Source of the DNA: Poindextera sp035294785 | Lineage (GTDB): Bacteria > Pseudomonadota > Alphaproteobacteria > Caulobacterales > Caulobacteraceae | Reading direction: 5' to 3' | DNA: 64,000 bases | Assembly: GCA_035294785.1 (NCBI GenBank) | Contig: DATGKF010000055.1 | Coordinates: 1-64,000 of the forward strand | Shown here: positions 42,480 to 50,774 of the stretch, one piece after another | Layout of the letters: the number at the start of each line of letters is the position of its first letter | How positions within the stretch are numbered: position 1 is the first letter of the stretch | The notes under the pieces: generated by a model | The model's input: the letters and a program-made list of their open reading frames with translations, nothing else | Told to the model about the DNA's origin: nothing | The model's database searches: none | Program-made: the position numbers and the translations under genes

Positions 42480-43934
42480 TTGACCGAGTTGGCGCCGGAG
42501 GACGACCTCAGGCCGGGCGTCGCGACGGCCCCGGACGGGGGCGGGCGGCTCTCGCTGGGCGCCGTGTCCTGGTCGGTCTTCGAGGGCGCGCGCGACCCCT
42601 ACGTCATCCTGATCATCATTTACATCTTCATGCCCTACGTGGGCTCGGTGATGGTGGGCTGGCCGCATTCCAATCCCACCGCCGGCCAGGAAGTCATCTC
42701 CCAGTGGAGCCAGTATTCCGGCTGGGCGACCATGGCGACGGCGCCGTTCCTGGGCGCCTCCATCGACCAGCTCGGCCGGCGCAAGGGCTGGCTGGCGCTG
42801 GCCATCGCCCTGATGATCCCGCTGATGTTCGCCCTCTGGTGGGCCAAACCGGACGGGTCGGGGCTGCCGGTGATCGCGGTCATGCTCATGACCACGGTCA
42901 TCGCGCTCCTCTTCAGCTACACCGAGGTGATCCACAATTCGCTGCTCGTCCGCGCCGCCGGCATGGGCGGGGCGCACAAGGCCTCCAGTCTGGCGCTGGC
43001 GCTGGGCAACGCGTTTGCGCTCCTCCTCTTCATCTTCCTCGCCTGGGGCTTCATGCTGCCGGGCAAGACCAACTGGCCCTGGGTGCCCAAGGCGCCGCTG
43101 TTCGGGATCAGCCAGGCGCTGCACCAGCCCGAGCGGCTGACCGGACCAATGACGGCGGCGCTGCTTCTGATCGGCAGCATCCCGATCCTGCTCTTCACCC
43201 CCGACGCCCCACGCTCCGGCGTCGGCGTCGTCAAGGCGTTCGCCGAGGGCGCGCGGTCGCTATGGCGCATGCTGACCACGGTCGGCCGCCACCGCGACGC
43301 GGCCATCTTCCTCGTCGCCCGCTCCTTCTACGTCGACGGCATGACCGCCGTGCTCACCTTCTTCGGCATCTACGCCACCGGCGTCATGCACTGGGGGGCG
43401 CTGGAGATGCTGGTGATCGGCATCATCCTCACCGTCCTGGCGGTGATCGGCGGCGTGCTCGCGCGGTTCTTCGACGCTGTTCTTGGACCCAGACGATCGG
43501 TGCAGCTCGAGATCCTGATGTCGCTGGTCGGCATCATCGCGCTCCTGGGCATGGCCCCCGATCGCATCTTCTTCTTCTGGCACTACGATCCGGCGTTGCA
43601 CGCGCCGATGTGGAACGGGCCTTTCTTCCGCACGCTGCCGGAGTGGATCTTCACGCTGATCGGGTTCTCGAACGCGATCTTCATCACCGCCCACTACGCG
43701 TCCAGCCGCACGCTGCTCACCCGGCTGACGCCCGCCGACCAGACAGGGGCCTTCTTCGGCGCCTACGCGGTCTCGGGCACGGCGACGGTGTGGCTCGCGC
43801 CGCTGATGGTCAACATCGGCACACGGCTGTTCAAGAGCCAGCAGGGCGGCTTCGCCATGATCACCATCCTGCTGACGGTGGGCTTCTTCGGCCTGCTGTT
43901 CTTGCGGCGTGGGAACCGCGACTTCGCCGCCTAG
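42480..43934 (+). CDS. MFS transporter, UMF1/Atg22-like
   Basis: The 484-residue membrane protein has about 12 helices and a start (LSLGAVSWSVFEGARDPYVILIIIYIFMPY, read in parts) typical of the UMF1 family, with DQLGRRKGWLAL in the loop between helices 2 and 3. The TTG start at 42480 is supported by AGGGGAGG ending six bases before it. UMF1 relatives may export amino acids, but the substrate is unknown. Its stop overlaps the convergent TadE-like gene by four bases. Confidence 0.85.
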   Translation: MTELAPEDDLRPGVATAPDGGGRLSLGAVSWSVFEGARDPYVILIIIYIFMPYVGSVMVGWPHSNPTAGQEVISQWSQYSGWATMATAPFLGASIDQLGRRKGWLALAIALMIPLMFALWWAKPDGSGLPVIAVMLMTTVIALLFSYTEVIHNSLLVRAAGMGGAHKASSLALALGNAFALLLFIFLAWGFMLPGKTNWPWVPKAPLFGISQALHQPERLTGPMTAALLLIGSIPILLFTPDAPRSGVGVVKAFAEGARSLWRMLTTVGRHRDAAIFLVARSFYVDGMTAVLTFFGIYATGVMHWGALEMLVIGIILTVLAVIGGVLARFFDAVLGPRRSVQLEILMSLVGIIALLGMAPDRIFFFWHYDPALHAPMWNGPFFRTLPEWIFTLIGFSNAIFITAHYASSRTLLTRLTPADQTGAFFGAYAVSGTATVWLAPLMVNIGTRLFKSQQGGFAMITILLTVGFFGLLFLRRGNRDFAA

Positions 43935-44461
43935 GGGCTGACCCGCGAGACCGGGTCGACGATCCGCGGCCGCAGATAGAAGGTATAGCTGAACGGGAAC
44001 GAGGCCGGCAGCATGTAGGCCACCGGCACGGTGTAGGTGTACTGCGCCTCGGCCTTGATGATGCTCTGGCTGTTGCCGATCAGGTTCGCCGGAATGGCGA
44101 TCGTGTTCCCCGGCGTGTTCGCGGTCAGGCCGCTCGCGTCGCTCCAGCCCACCGTGGTCGCCCCCTTGGAGTCGGCCTGCACGCTGGTGATGCGCATCTT
44201 CAAGCCCGCCGTCGGATCGGGCGACATGATGATGTTGCCGATGGCGAAGATGTTGGTGATGTCGCTGTCGTGCAGGGTGGTCGCTTGAGCGGCCAGGTCT
44301 CCGACCGCGTAGGCGACGTGGCTGGTCTTGCGCTCGGCCAGCATCGCGCCGCAGAGCTCAGCCAGCCCGAAGTAGGCGAGGATCAGCACCGGCGCGATGA
44401 AGGCGAACTCGACGGCCGAGACGCCCCGGGTGTCGCGGGCAAGACGTCGAAGGCGGATCAT
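43931..44461 (-). CDS. TadE-like pseudopilin (second of pair)
   Basis: The 176-residue protein has the TadE-type prepilin-like N terminus RGVSAVEFAFIAPVLILAYF, with the conserved Glu five residues after the processing Gly and one transmembrane helix; the remaining 140 residues should be periplasmic. The ATG at 44461 overlaps the stop of the preceding gene (ATGA). CpaA is the likely peptidase. It is part of the tight adherence machinery, where TadE/TadF are needed for pilus assembly. Confidence 0.87.
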   Translation of the reverse strand: MIRLRRLARDTRGVSAVEFAFIAPVLILAYFGLAELCGAMLAERKTSHVAYAVGDLAAQATTLHDSDITNIFAIGNIIMSPDPTAGLKMRITSVQADSKGATTVGWSDASGLTANTPGNTIAIPANLIGNSQSIIKAEAQYTYTVPVAYMLPASFPFSYTFYLRPRIVDPVSRVSP

Positions 44462-45018
44462 GGCGTGTAGGGCTCGTTGCGGAAGACCGAGGTCGCGGTC
44501 AGCAGCGTCTGGCCGCCGTTGATCGGCGTGCCGATCTTGTCGAGCGCCGGCGCGATGACCGTCCATTGATAGAAGGCCTGCACCATGACGATGTCGCCCG
44601 GACCGCCGGTCTGGAACGGCAGCGTGTTCTGGGCGGCCATCTGGCCGTTCGTGATCGGGCTGGTCTGCGTGACGGTCTGAAAGCTCGAAAAGGTCTGAAC
44701 GCTGACGCTTAGATTGTTCGTGCAGTTCGAGCCCAGCCAGGTGAGCTGGTTGCAGATCAAGGTTTTGAACGAGGCCGCGGTCGCGCCGCCGGCGATCTGC
44801 AGCTGGCCGGTGCGGATCTCGCGCGCGGCCTCGAAGGTGGCGTTCTCGAGCGTCGTCGAGACGAAGTAGATCAGGCCGATTTCGATGATCCCGAAGGTCA
44901 GCGCCAGGAACGGAATCGACACCAGCGCGAACTCGACGGCGGCCGCGCCGCGCTCGCCGAGTCCGAAGCGTCGGGCAAGGCGCCGGGCGCGCCGAAAGGC
45001 GGAGAGTTTGGCCTTCAT
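44458..45018 (-). CDS. TadE-like pseudopilin (first of pair)
   Basis: The 186-residue protein has the TadE-type segment GERGAAAVEFALVSIPFLALTFG, a single N-terminal helix and a periplasmic domain with two cysteines (LICNQ and SNCTN) that could form a disulfide. The ATG at 45018 fits; a TTG three codons upstream is also open. It is translated with the next gene through an ATGA overlap. Presumably it forms a minor subunit of the Flp pilus with its partner. Confidence 0.87.
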   Translation of the reverse strand: MKAKLSAFRRARRLARRFGLGERGAAAVEFALVSIPFLALTFGIIEIGLIYFVSTTLENATFEAAREIRTGQLQIAGGATAASFKTLICNQLTWLGSNCTNNLSVSVQTFSSFQTVTQTSPITNGQMAAQNTLPFQTGGPGDIVMVQAFYQWTVIAPALDKIGTPINGGQTLLTATSVFRNEPYTP

Positions 45019-45083
45019 GCGGCGCAAGCTAGCCGGTCGTCCCTAAGGGACGTTTAAGCTCGGGGCCGAATCGTGGCGAAGCA

Positions 45084-45563
45084 TCAGGGGTGGTTCGCGG
45101 CGGGTGCAACGCTCGGCGCCGGCTCGGTGACCGTCATCGTCATCATGCCGTTGTTTGAGGTCGCCGCTTGCGCCGGCGCTGCGGGGGTGACGCCGTCGGC
45201 CGCCAGCGCCTGGCAGCGGCCGGCGCAGTTGTATTCGACCGGCGTCACGCCGCGGTAGACGGTCACCCGCGCCTGGTCGGGCGCCACGACGGCGACGCGG
45301 CCGTCAAACAGGGTGCGGCCGGCGTGGTCGGTGACCATGATTTCGGTCACGCCATAGGCCTTGCCCATGATCACCACGCTGTGGGGGTCGGTCATGGCCA
45401 CGTCGGCGATGGCCGGGTTGGCGACGACGACGTTCGCCGCGACGCCGGGCAGGATCACGCGGCGGGACTGGTTCAACTCGACGCTCAGGCCGGCGGCGAA
45501 GGCCGCGCCGGCGGCCAGCGTCATGACGACCGTCAGGGAAAGCATCCAGATCGGACGGTGCAT
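45084..45563 (-). CDS. Free-standing pilus/secretin N-terminal domain protein (T2SS-T3SS_pil_N)
   Basis: The 159-residue protein has a signal peptide (MHRPIWMLSLTVVMTLAAGAAFA) and one PF13629-like domain (about 27-95), with VELNQSRRVILPG, VVVANPAIADVAM, and VTDHAGRTLFDGRVAV, the same domain that opens CpaC secretins. The tail holds CAGRC, a possible disulfide, and is Ala/Thr/Pro-rich. GGAGG lies about eight bases before the ATG at 45563. It may line or gate the CpaC pore at its periplasmic mouth; that role is inferred from domain and location. Confidence 0.83.
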   Translation of the reverse strand: MHRPIWMLSLTVVMTLAAGAAFAAGLSVELNQSRRVILPGVAANVVVANPAIADVAMTDPHSVVIMGKAYGVTEIMVTDHAGRTLFDGRVAVVAPDQARVTVYRGVTPVEYNCAGRCQALAADGVTPAAPAQAATSNNGMMTMTVTEPAPSVAPAANHP

Positions 45564-45883
45564 GGGGAGAGCCTCCAGGCGAAAGAGAGGGTCGGTCGGC
45601 AGAGAAGACTGGGTCCGCAATGGTCAACAAAGTCTGAAGCGGCGCGGCTCCCCCACGCGCGCGAGTCATAATGTGTGCAACGCAGGCTTTTCGCCCTGCA
45701 ATCGCGCCTTGGTTAATAGAAGATAATAGTAAATGTCCGTATACCAACAAATATATTCGGTAATAGTCCGCTGTTTACTGACCATTAAGCGACGAGCGTC
45801 AAATTGCGCTCAGTTTTTCGGGGCGAGCAGGCCGACGGCTTGATGCTCCAGTCAACGGCTTGCTGAAACAGGAGACCAAGCAC
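45564..45883. promoter_or_regulatory. Divergent control region between the pil_N gene and pilA
   Basis: This 320-base gap has no gene. Its part at about 45715-45790 is strikingly AT-rich for this genome. It contains TTTA-N7-TTAAG (45774-45789), close to the CtrA box TTAA-N7-TTAAC, and TTGGTTAA at 45709-45716, close to the reversed half-site ATGGTTAA. pilA of Caulobacter is activated by CtrA, so cell-cycle control is likely here. I saw no RNA gene in it. Confidence 0.55.
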
Positions 45884-46045
45884 ATGTCGAAGTTCTTTTC
45901 TCGGTTCGCGAACGACGAGTCGGGCGCCACGGCCATCGAATACGGCCTGATCGTCGCGCTCATCGCCGTCGTCATCATCGGCGCGGTGACCACCGTCGGC
46001 ACGAACCTGAGCACGAAGTTCAACACCGTCGCCTCGAACGTCTAA
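45884..46045 (+). CDS. pilA: Flp/Fap pilin, major subunit
   Basis: The 53-residue prepilin has a short leader (MSKFFSRFANDESG) then ATAIEYGLIVALIAVVIIGA, the Flp signature with the conserved Glu and Tyr after the cleavage site; CpaA should cut after the Gly. The mature pilin is thus about 39 residues, mostly one helix. AGGAGA precedes the ATG at 45884 by eight bases. It is followed by a strong terminator, so it makes a separate abundant message. Confidence 0.95.
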   Translation: MSKFFSRFANDESGATAIEYGLIVALIAVVIIGAVTTVGTNLSTKFNTVASNV

Positions 46046-46077
46046 CCGACGCTTCGACGACACGTCAGAACTCGGAG

Positions 46078-46105
46078 GGCCGCGGCGCTTGCGTCGCGGC
46101 CTTTT
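46078..46105 (+). terminator. Rho-independent terminator of pilA
   Basis: GGCCGCGGCG and CGTCGCGGCC form a 10-bp stem with one G-T pair around the loop CTTG, followed by TTTT at 46102-46105, 33 bases after the pilA stop. Confidence 0.9.
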
Positions 46106-46141
46106 CCGTTTGTTCAGAGCTCCGCCCTATTCAGCGGCGGC

Positions 46142-47737
46142 ATGCGGCCTTCCCGCTTCCGAGTCCCGGTCACGATCGCGCTCGCCGCGCTGATCCTGCT
46201 TGGCCCGGCGCTGTTCTGGGGCCGCCCCTTCATCTTCTACGACACGCCGGTCTATTGGGGCTGGGGCAAGGACGTCGTCGGGGCGCTCCAGCATCCCTGG
46301 CCGCGCGCCGGCGCCCCATGGATCCCCGGCCGGCCGCTGTTCGGCTGGGAGCTCGGCGCCCACGGCGCGACCCTCGGCGACCTTCGCTTCACGCTCACGG
46401 CTATCGAGGCCCGCTCGATCTTCTACGCCGTTCCGCTCTACCTGCTCGCCGCCGCGGGCGGCCTCTGGCTGGTCGCGGCGCTGCAGGCGCTCGCCGCCGC
46501 CCTCGTGCTGCGCACGTCGGTCCGTGCGCTCGCGCCGGCGCTCGGCGAGGCCGCCTTCCTTGCGGTCACGGCGGCGCTCGTCCTTCTGACCGCGGTCGGA
46601 TTCGAGGCCTGCGACATTATGCCCGACCTGTTCGGCGGCCTGGCGGTGCTCGCCGCCGCCGTGCTGATCGCCCGGCCGGAGCGGCTGAGCCGCGCTGCGC
46701 GTCTCGGCCTTGCCGCCGTCGCCGGCTATGCGGTGCTCGCCCACGCCGAGAACGGCCTGAACCTCGCGGCGGCGGCCGCGTTCGGCGTCGTCTTTTTCGC
46801 GCGCGAGGGGATGAAGGCCGCCCTTCTGCGCGTCGCGCCGGTCGCGGGCGCGCTGGCAGCGGCCGCGATCGTCGGCCTGATCGGCCACGCCGGCGTCGAG
46901 CAGGCATTCGGCCGTCCGTCGCATCCCGCGCCGTTCCTGGTCAGCCGCCTCGCCGCCGACGGGGCGGTCCAACGCTATCTCGCCAAGGCCTGCTCCAGAC
47001 CCGGGCTCGCGTCGTGCGACCTGGCGCAGATCCACGCCGACTATCCGGAATACTATCTCGCCCTCTACCCGCTCAGCCCGCCGCCCGATCTTGCGAACGC
47101 CGCCAGCGCCTACGACCGCCTCCAGTCCACCGATGTGAGCGACGCGTCGGCGGCCCGGCGCGAGCGTTTCCTCGCCGAGGGGCCGCGCCTCGTCGCCGGC
47201 GCGCTGACCGCCGACGGGCCGCATCTTGCGGCGCTCGCGCTCGCCCGCGGCGGCGCGCTGATGGGCGCCGGCGCCGTCGGGCCGAACTTCGACAGCTTCG
47301 CCGGCCTGATGCGCGAAAGGACGCAGCGAGCGCGCGAGACGGCGGCCATCACCCCCGGCGCGGCGGACTGCGGGCGGACGCGGGCGGCGTCCTGCGGCCC
47401 ACTCGCCCCCGGCCCGCTGGCGGCGATCCAGACGCTCGCCCTGCTCGCCGGCCTCGCCGCGCTCGGCGGTTGCCTGCTCCTCGACGCGCCCGAAGCGCGG
47501 GATCTCCGCGCTTTCGCCGCCCAGATCCTCTTCCTGCTCATGGCCAACGCGCTGATCTGCGGCGCGCTCTCCGGGCTCTACGAGCGCTACCAGATCCGCG
47601 TGGCCTGGCTGGCGCCGTTCGTCGCCCTCGTCGCATTGGCCAGCGGCCTCGTCCGCAGGCGCGCCCGCGCAACGCTTCCTTCACCTGTGCCCGGGATCGT
47701 TCCACCGATCGCCGCCGTCCAGAGACGCCCATCGTGA
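46142..47737 (+). CDS. Polytopic membrane protein of unknown function, GT-C-like layout
   Basis: The 531-residue protein has about ten predicted helices. After helix 1 there is a long extracytoplasmic loop containing FYDTPVYWGWGKDVVGAL, an arrangement seen in GT-C glycosyltransferases, where an Asp in the first loop is catalytic. A second periplasmic part at about 260-400 has four cysteines. It lies between pilA and cpaA, where the Caulobacter cluster has no gene, and overlaps cpaA by four bases (GTGA), so the two are coupled. I do not recognise a named family and the GT-C idea rests only on topology and this Asp loop. Confidence 0.75.
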   Translation: MRPSRFRVPVTIALAALILLGPALFWGRPFIFYDTPVYWGWGKDVVGALQHPWPRAGAPWIPGRPLFGWELGAHGATLGDLRFTLTAIEARSIFYAVPLYLLAAAGGLWLVAALQALAAALVLRTSVRALAPALGEAAFLAVTAALVLLTAVGFEACDIMPDLFGGLAVLAAAVLIARPERLSRAARLGLAAVAGYAVLAHAENGLNLAAAAAFGVVFFAREGMKAALLRVAPVAGALAAAAIVGLIGHAGVEQAFGRPSHPAPFLVSRLAADGAVQRYLAKACSRPGLASCDLAQIHADYPEYYLALYPLSPPPDLANAASAYDRLQSTDVSDASAARRERFLAEGPRLVAGALTADGPHLAALALARGGALMGAGAVGPNFDSFAGLMRERTQRARETAAITPGAADCGRTRAASCGPLAPGPLAAIQTLALLAGLAALGGCLLLDAPEARDLRAFAAQILFLLMANALICGALSGLYERYQIRVAWLAPFVALVALASGLVRRRARATLPSPVPGIVPPIAAVQRRPS

Positions 47738-48252
47738 CCCTGATCCAGATCGCGCTCTTGAGCCTCTTTCCGGCGCTCGCCGTCGTCGCGGCGCTGACCG
47801 ACCTCGCTAGCTTCACCATCCCGAACCGGCTGAACATCGCGCTCGCCGTCGCCTACCCCATCGCCGCGTTGGCGCTCGGCCGCCCGTTCGCCGAAATCGG
47901 CGTTGGGCTTGGCGTCGGCGCGGTCGCGCTCCTGATCGCCGTCGGGCTTTTCGCCGGCGGCTGGATCGGCGGTGGCGACGCCAAGCTGTTCGCGGCCGCC
48001 GCGCTCTGGCTGGGCTGGCCGGCCGCGCTCTCGTTTCTGATGGTGACGGCGCTGGCCGGCGGCGGCCTGGCGCTGCTGCTGCTCAACGCGCGCAGCCAGT
48101 GGCTCAAGCCATATCTGGCCGCTGCGCCGCCGTGGCTCGAGCGGCTGACCACGACCGGGCAGGCGGTGCCCTACGGCGTCGCGATCGCCATCGGCGCGCT
48201 GGCCGCATTCCCCGAGGCGGCGATCGTCCGCGGCGTTCACGCACCTTTTTAG
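47734..48252 (+). CDS. cpaA: Prepilin peptidase CpaA/TadV
   Basis: The 172-residue inner-membrane aspartyl peptidase (A24) has six or so helices and the two catalytic Asp motifs: TDLASFTIPN near 22-31 and GGGDAKLFAA near 84-93. It removes the leaders of pilA and probably the two TadE-like proteins. I start it at the GTG at 47734, which overlaps the preceding stop. The open frame upstream is only the shadow of the other gene. Confidence 0.92.
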   Translation: MTLIQIALLSLFPALAVVAALTDLASFTIPNRLNIALAVAYPIAALALGRPFAEIGVGLGVGAVALLIAVGLFAGGWIGGGDAKLFAAAALWLGWPAALSFLMVTALAGGGLALLLLNARSQWLKPYLAAAPPWLERLTTTGQAVPYGVAIAIGALAAFPEAAIVRGVHAPF

Positions 48253-48269
48253 GCCATTCACCGAACCGC

Positions 48270-48288
48270 TTAGGTCGTCGTTAACCAT
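48270..48288 (+). promoter_or_regulatory. CtrA-like box upstream of cpaB
   Basis: TTAG (48270-48273), seven bases, then TTAACCAT (48281-48288) gives a nearly perfect CtrA site TTAA-N7-TTAAC; the second half is the exact TTAACCAT half-site. It lies 42 bases before cpaB in a 78-base gap and predicts a second, cell-cycle-controlled promoter inside the cluster. Confidence 0.65.
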
Positions 48289-48330
48289 GGCCCGAGCAAG
48301 GTCGGCGCACGTCTCCGGAGAGCGTCACCG

Positions 48331-49218
48331 ATGAGCCGAGCCAGAATCTTCATCGTCCTCGCAATCGCCTTGGTCGGCGCCTTCGGCATGGTCCTGCTCG
48401 TCGGCATGCTCACCAAGCACAAGCCGGCGCCGGTCGTGGCCGCCGTGGCTGCGCCGGAGCAGCCGATGGCGCGGGTGCTCGTCGCCAAGCGGGATCTGCC
48501 TGTCGGGACGCGCCTGGACGCCAGCGACATGGCCTGGCAGGACTGGCCCGCAACCGCCGTCAATCCGGTCTTCATCACCGACGGCCAGGGCGCGCACGCG
48601 CCCCCCGTCTCCATCGCCGCTCAGGCCGGCCAGACGATCCATGCCGCCACCTCGGTGATCACCGGGGCCGCCGGACCGATGCAACAGCTCTCCGGCTCGA
48701 TCGTCCGCACCGAGATCCTCGCCAATGAGCCGATCGAGAACGCCAAGCTCGTCCGCGGCGGGGAGGGCGGCTACATGGCCGTCGTGCTCCGTCCGGGCAT
48801 GCGCGCCGTCTCGGTGGCCGTGCAGCCGAACTCCGACGCCGGCGGCTTCATCCTGCCCGGCGACCGCGTCGACGTGGTGCAGGCGCACTCCACAGACGCC
48901 GCCTCGAACGGCGGCCGCGCAGGCTTCGTCGCCGAGACCCTGCTCCGCAACGTTCGGGTTCTGGCCATCGACCAGACCAGCCAGCCGCCGAAGAATGGCC
49001 AACAGAGCGAGGTCGGCGCCGTCGCCACGATCGAGGTCTCGGCCGCCGACGTCGGCCTGATCGCCAAGGCCAAGCTGCAGGGCGACGGGCTCATCCTGGC
49101 GCTGCGCCCGTATTCCGACGCCAATCAGCCCTCAGGGCGCGGCGACGACTCCGAAGACGCCGGTCAGGTGCGAATCTTCCGCGCCGGCCAACCCCCCGAA
49201 GTGGTGGCTCTCCAATGA
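48331..49218 (+). CDS. cpaB: Flp pilus assembly protein CpaB
   Basis: The 295-residue protein has one N-terminal helix (MSRARIFIVLAIALVGAFGM) and a periplasmic part with a SAF domain (about 45-110; VLVAKRDLPVGTRLDASDMAW) and an RcpC-like C-terminal domain (SVAVQPNSDAGGFILPGDRVDVV). It is thought to bind peptidoglycan and align the secretin. CCGGAG precedes the ATG. It overlaps cpaC by four bases. Confidence 0.93.
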   Translation: MSRARIFIVLAIALVGAFGMVLLVGMLTKHKPAPVVAAVAAPEQPMARVLVAKRDLPVGTRLDASDMAWQDWPATAVNPVFITDGQGAHAPPVSIAAQAGQTIHAATSVITGAAGPMQQLSGSIVRTEILANEPIENAKLVRGGEGGYMAVVLRPGMRAVSVAVQPNSDAGGFILPGDRVDVVQAHSTDAASNGGRAGFVAETLLRNVRVLAIDQTSQPPKNGQQSEVGAVATIEVSAADVGLIAKAKLQGDGLILALRPYSDANQPSGRGDDSEDAGQVRIFRAGQPPEVVALQ

Positions 49219-50774
49219 CGCACAGCTTTCGCTCCCTCGCCGCGCTGGCGGCGTTCGGCTTCGCCCTCGTCGCCCTCGTCGCCGCGCCCGCCCGGGCGCA
49301 GAGCCGCGAGCCGGCGGCGCCGATGCATGTGGATCTGTCGACCGGCGCGGCGCAGTCGATCTCCATCCCGCGCGGCAAGTCGGCGATCATCGACCTGCCG
49401 GTGGACGCCCGCGATGTGTTGGTGACCAACCCGCAGGTGGCCGACGCGGTCCTGCGCACGCCCCGGCGGATCTATGTGGTCGGCCTCGCGCCCGGCGCGA
49501 CCGACGCGGCCTTCTTCGATGCCGGCGGACGGCGGATCCTGGCGCTCAACATCCGTGTCGATCAGGACTTCAGCGCGGTCGCCCAGACCATCAACCGCCT
49601 GATCCCCAACGCGCGGGTCCACGTCGAGGGGGTGAACCAGAGCGTCATCCTCTCCGGCTCGGTCGCCAACGCCAGCGAGGCCGACCAGGCGGTCCAGATC
49701 GCCCAGCAGTTCACCGCCAGTCCCACCCAGGTGGTGAACATGCTCTCCATCGCCGGCAAGGAGCAGGTGATGCTGAAGGTGCGCATCGTCGAGATGCAGC
49801 GCAGCGTCATCAAGCAGCTCGGCTTCAACCTGAACGCCCTGCTGGGCCAGGCCGGCAGCCCGCAGTTCCTGGTCGGCGAGGCCGCCAGCTTCGCGATCAA
49901 CGGCGCGCTCCTCGGCGGTATCAACGCCGGCACGCAGATCGACACCACGCAGCAGCCGGAGGTGAAAGCTTTCGATCCGCTGACCAATGCTTTCGACATC
50001 AACCAGGTCTGCGGCGGCTGCAACAACGGCGGCCAGCACACGATCGCCACCACCCAGACCACCTCGGGCTCCAACGGCCTGAACAAAGGTAACGCCAATA
50101 TCGAGGCGTTTGAACGCGTCGGCCTCGTGCGCATGCTCGCCGAACCGAACCTGACGGCGGTTTCGGGCGAATCGGCCCGCTTCCTCGCCGGCGGCGAATT
50201 CCCCGTGCCGTCCGGCGAAGACTCGACCGGGCGCGTCAGCATCGAGTTCAAGCCCTTTGGGGTCGGCCTCGGCTTCACGCCGATCGTGCTCTCGTCCGGG
50301 CGCATCTCGCTGAAGATTTCGACCGAGGTGTCAGAGCTCTCCAACCAGGGCGCCTTCACCCTGTCGAACGGAGCGGGCGCGCCGGCGCTGACCATCCCGG
50401 GGCTCACGGTCCGCCGCGCCGAGACGGTGGTCGAACTTCCGTCTGGCGGGTCGATGATGATCGCCGGCCTCCTGAACGAGGAGACCAAGCAGGACCTGGA
50501 TTCGGTCCCGGGGCTGATGAACCTGCCGGTGCTCGGCGCGCTCTTCCGCAGCCGCGACTACCAGTCCGGCGAGACCGAGCTCGTCGTCATCGTCACGCCC
50601 TATCTGGTCAACCCGACCAGCCCGGCCAACCTGCAGACCCCGGCCGACGGCTTCCAAATGGCCGACGACGCACAGACGCTTCTGCTCGGACGCCTCAACA
50701 AGGCCAACAAGGCGCCGCCCGCCGCGGTCGCCGGCAAGACCTACCAGGGACCCGTCGGCTATGTCATCGACTAG
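49215..50774 (+). CDS. cpaC: Outer-membrane secretin CpaC of the Flp pilus
   Basis: The 519-residue precursor has a signal peptide ending at ARAQS, a PF13629 N-terminal domain (about 35-105; GKSAIIDLPVDARDVLVTNP), a BON-like stretch (QTINRLIPNARVHVEGVNQ) and the C-terminal secretin domain with VRRAETVVELPSGGSMMIAGLL and ELVVIVTPYLV. It forms the pore through which the pilus passes. A CGGCxNGG insertion near residue 255 has two cysteines. Confidence 0.94.
   Translation: MTHSFRSLAALAAFGFALVALVAAPARAQSREPAAPMHVDLSTGAAQSISIPRGKSAIIDLPVDARDVLVTNPQVADAVLRTPRRIYVVGLAPGATDAAFFDAGGRRILALNIRVDQDFSAVAQTINRLIPNARVHVEGVNQSVILSGSVANASEADQAVQIAQQFTASPTQVVNMLSIAGKEQVMLKVRIVEMQRSVIKQLGFNLNALLGQAGSPQFLVGEAASFAINGALLGGINAGTQIDTTQQPEVKAFDPLTNAFDINQVCGGCNNGGQHTIATTQTTSGSNGLNKGNANIEAFERVGLVRMLAEPNLTAVSGESARFLAGGEFPVPSGEDSTGRVSIEFKPFGVGLGFTPIVLSSGRISLKISTEVSELSNQGAFTLSNGAGAPALTIPGLTVRRAETVVELPSGGSMMIAGLLNEETKQDLDSVPGLMNLPVLGALFRSRDYQSGETELVVIVTPYLVNPTSPANLQTPADGFQMADDAQTLLLGRLNKANKAPPAAVAGKTYQGPVGYVID

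Noticed and set aside
45715..45790. AT-rich patch as a sign of horizontal transfer or an origin
   Set aside because: It is under 100 bases, lies at a divergent promoter, and both flanks have normal composition and belong to one pilus locus.
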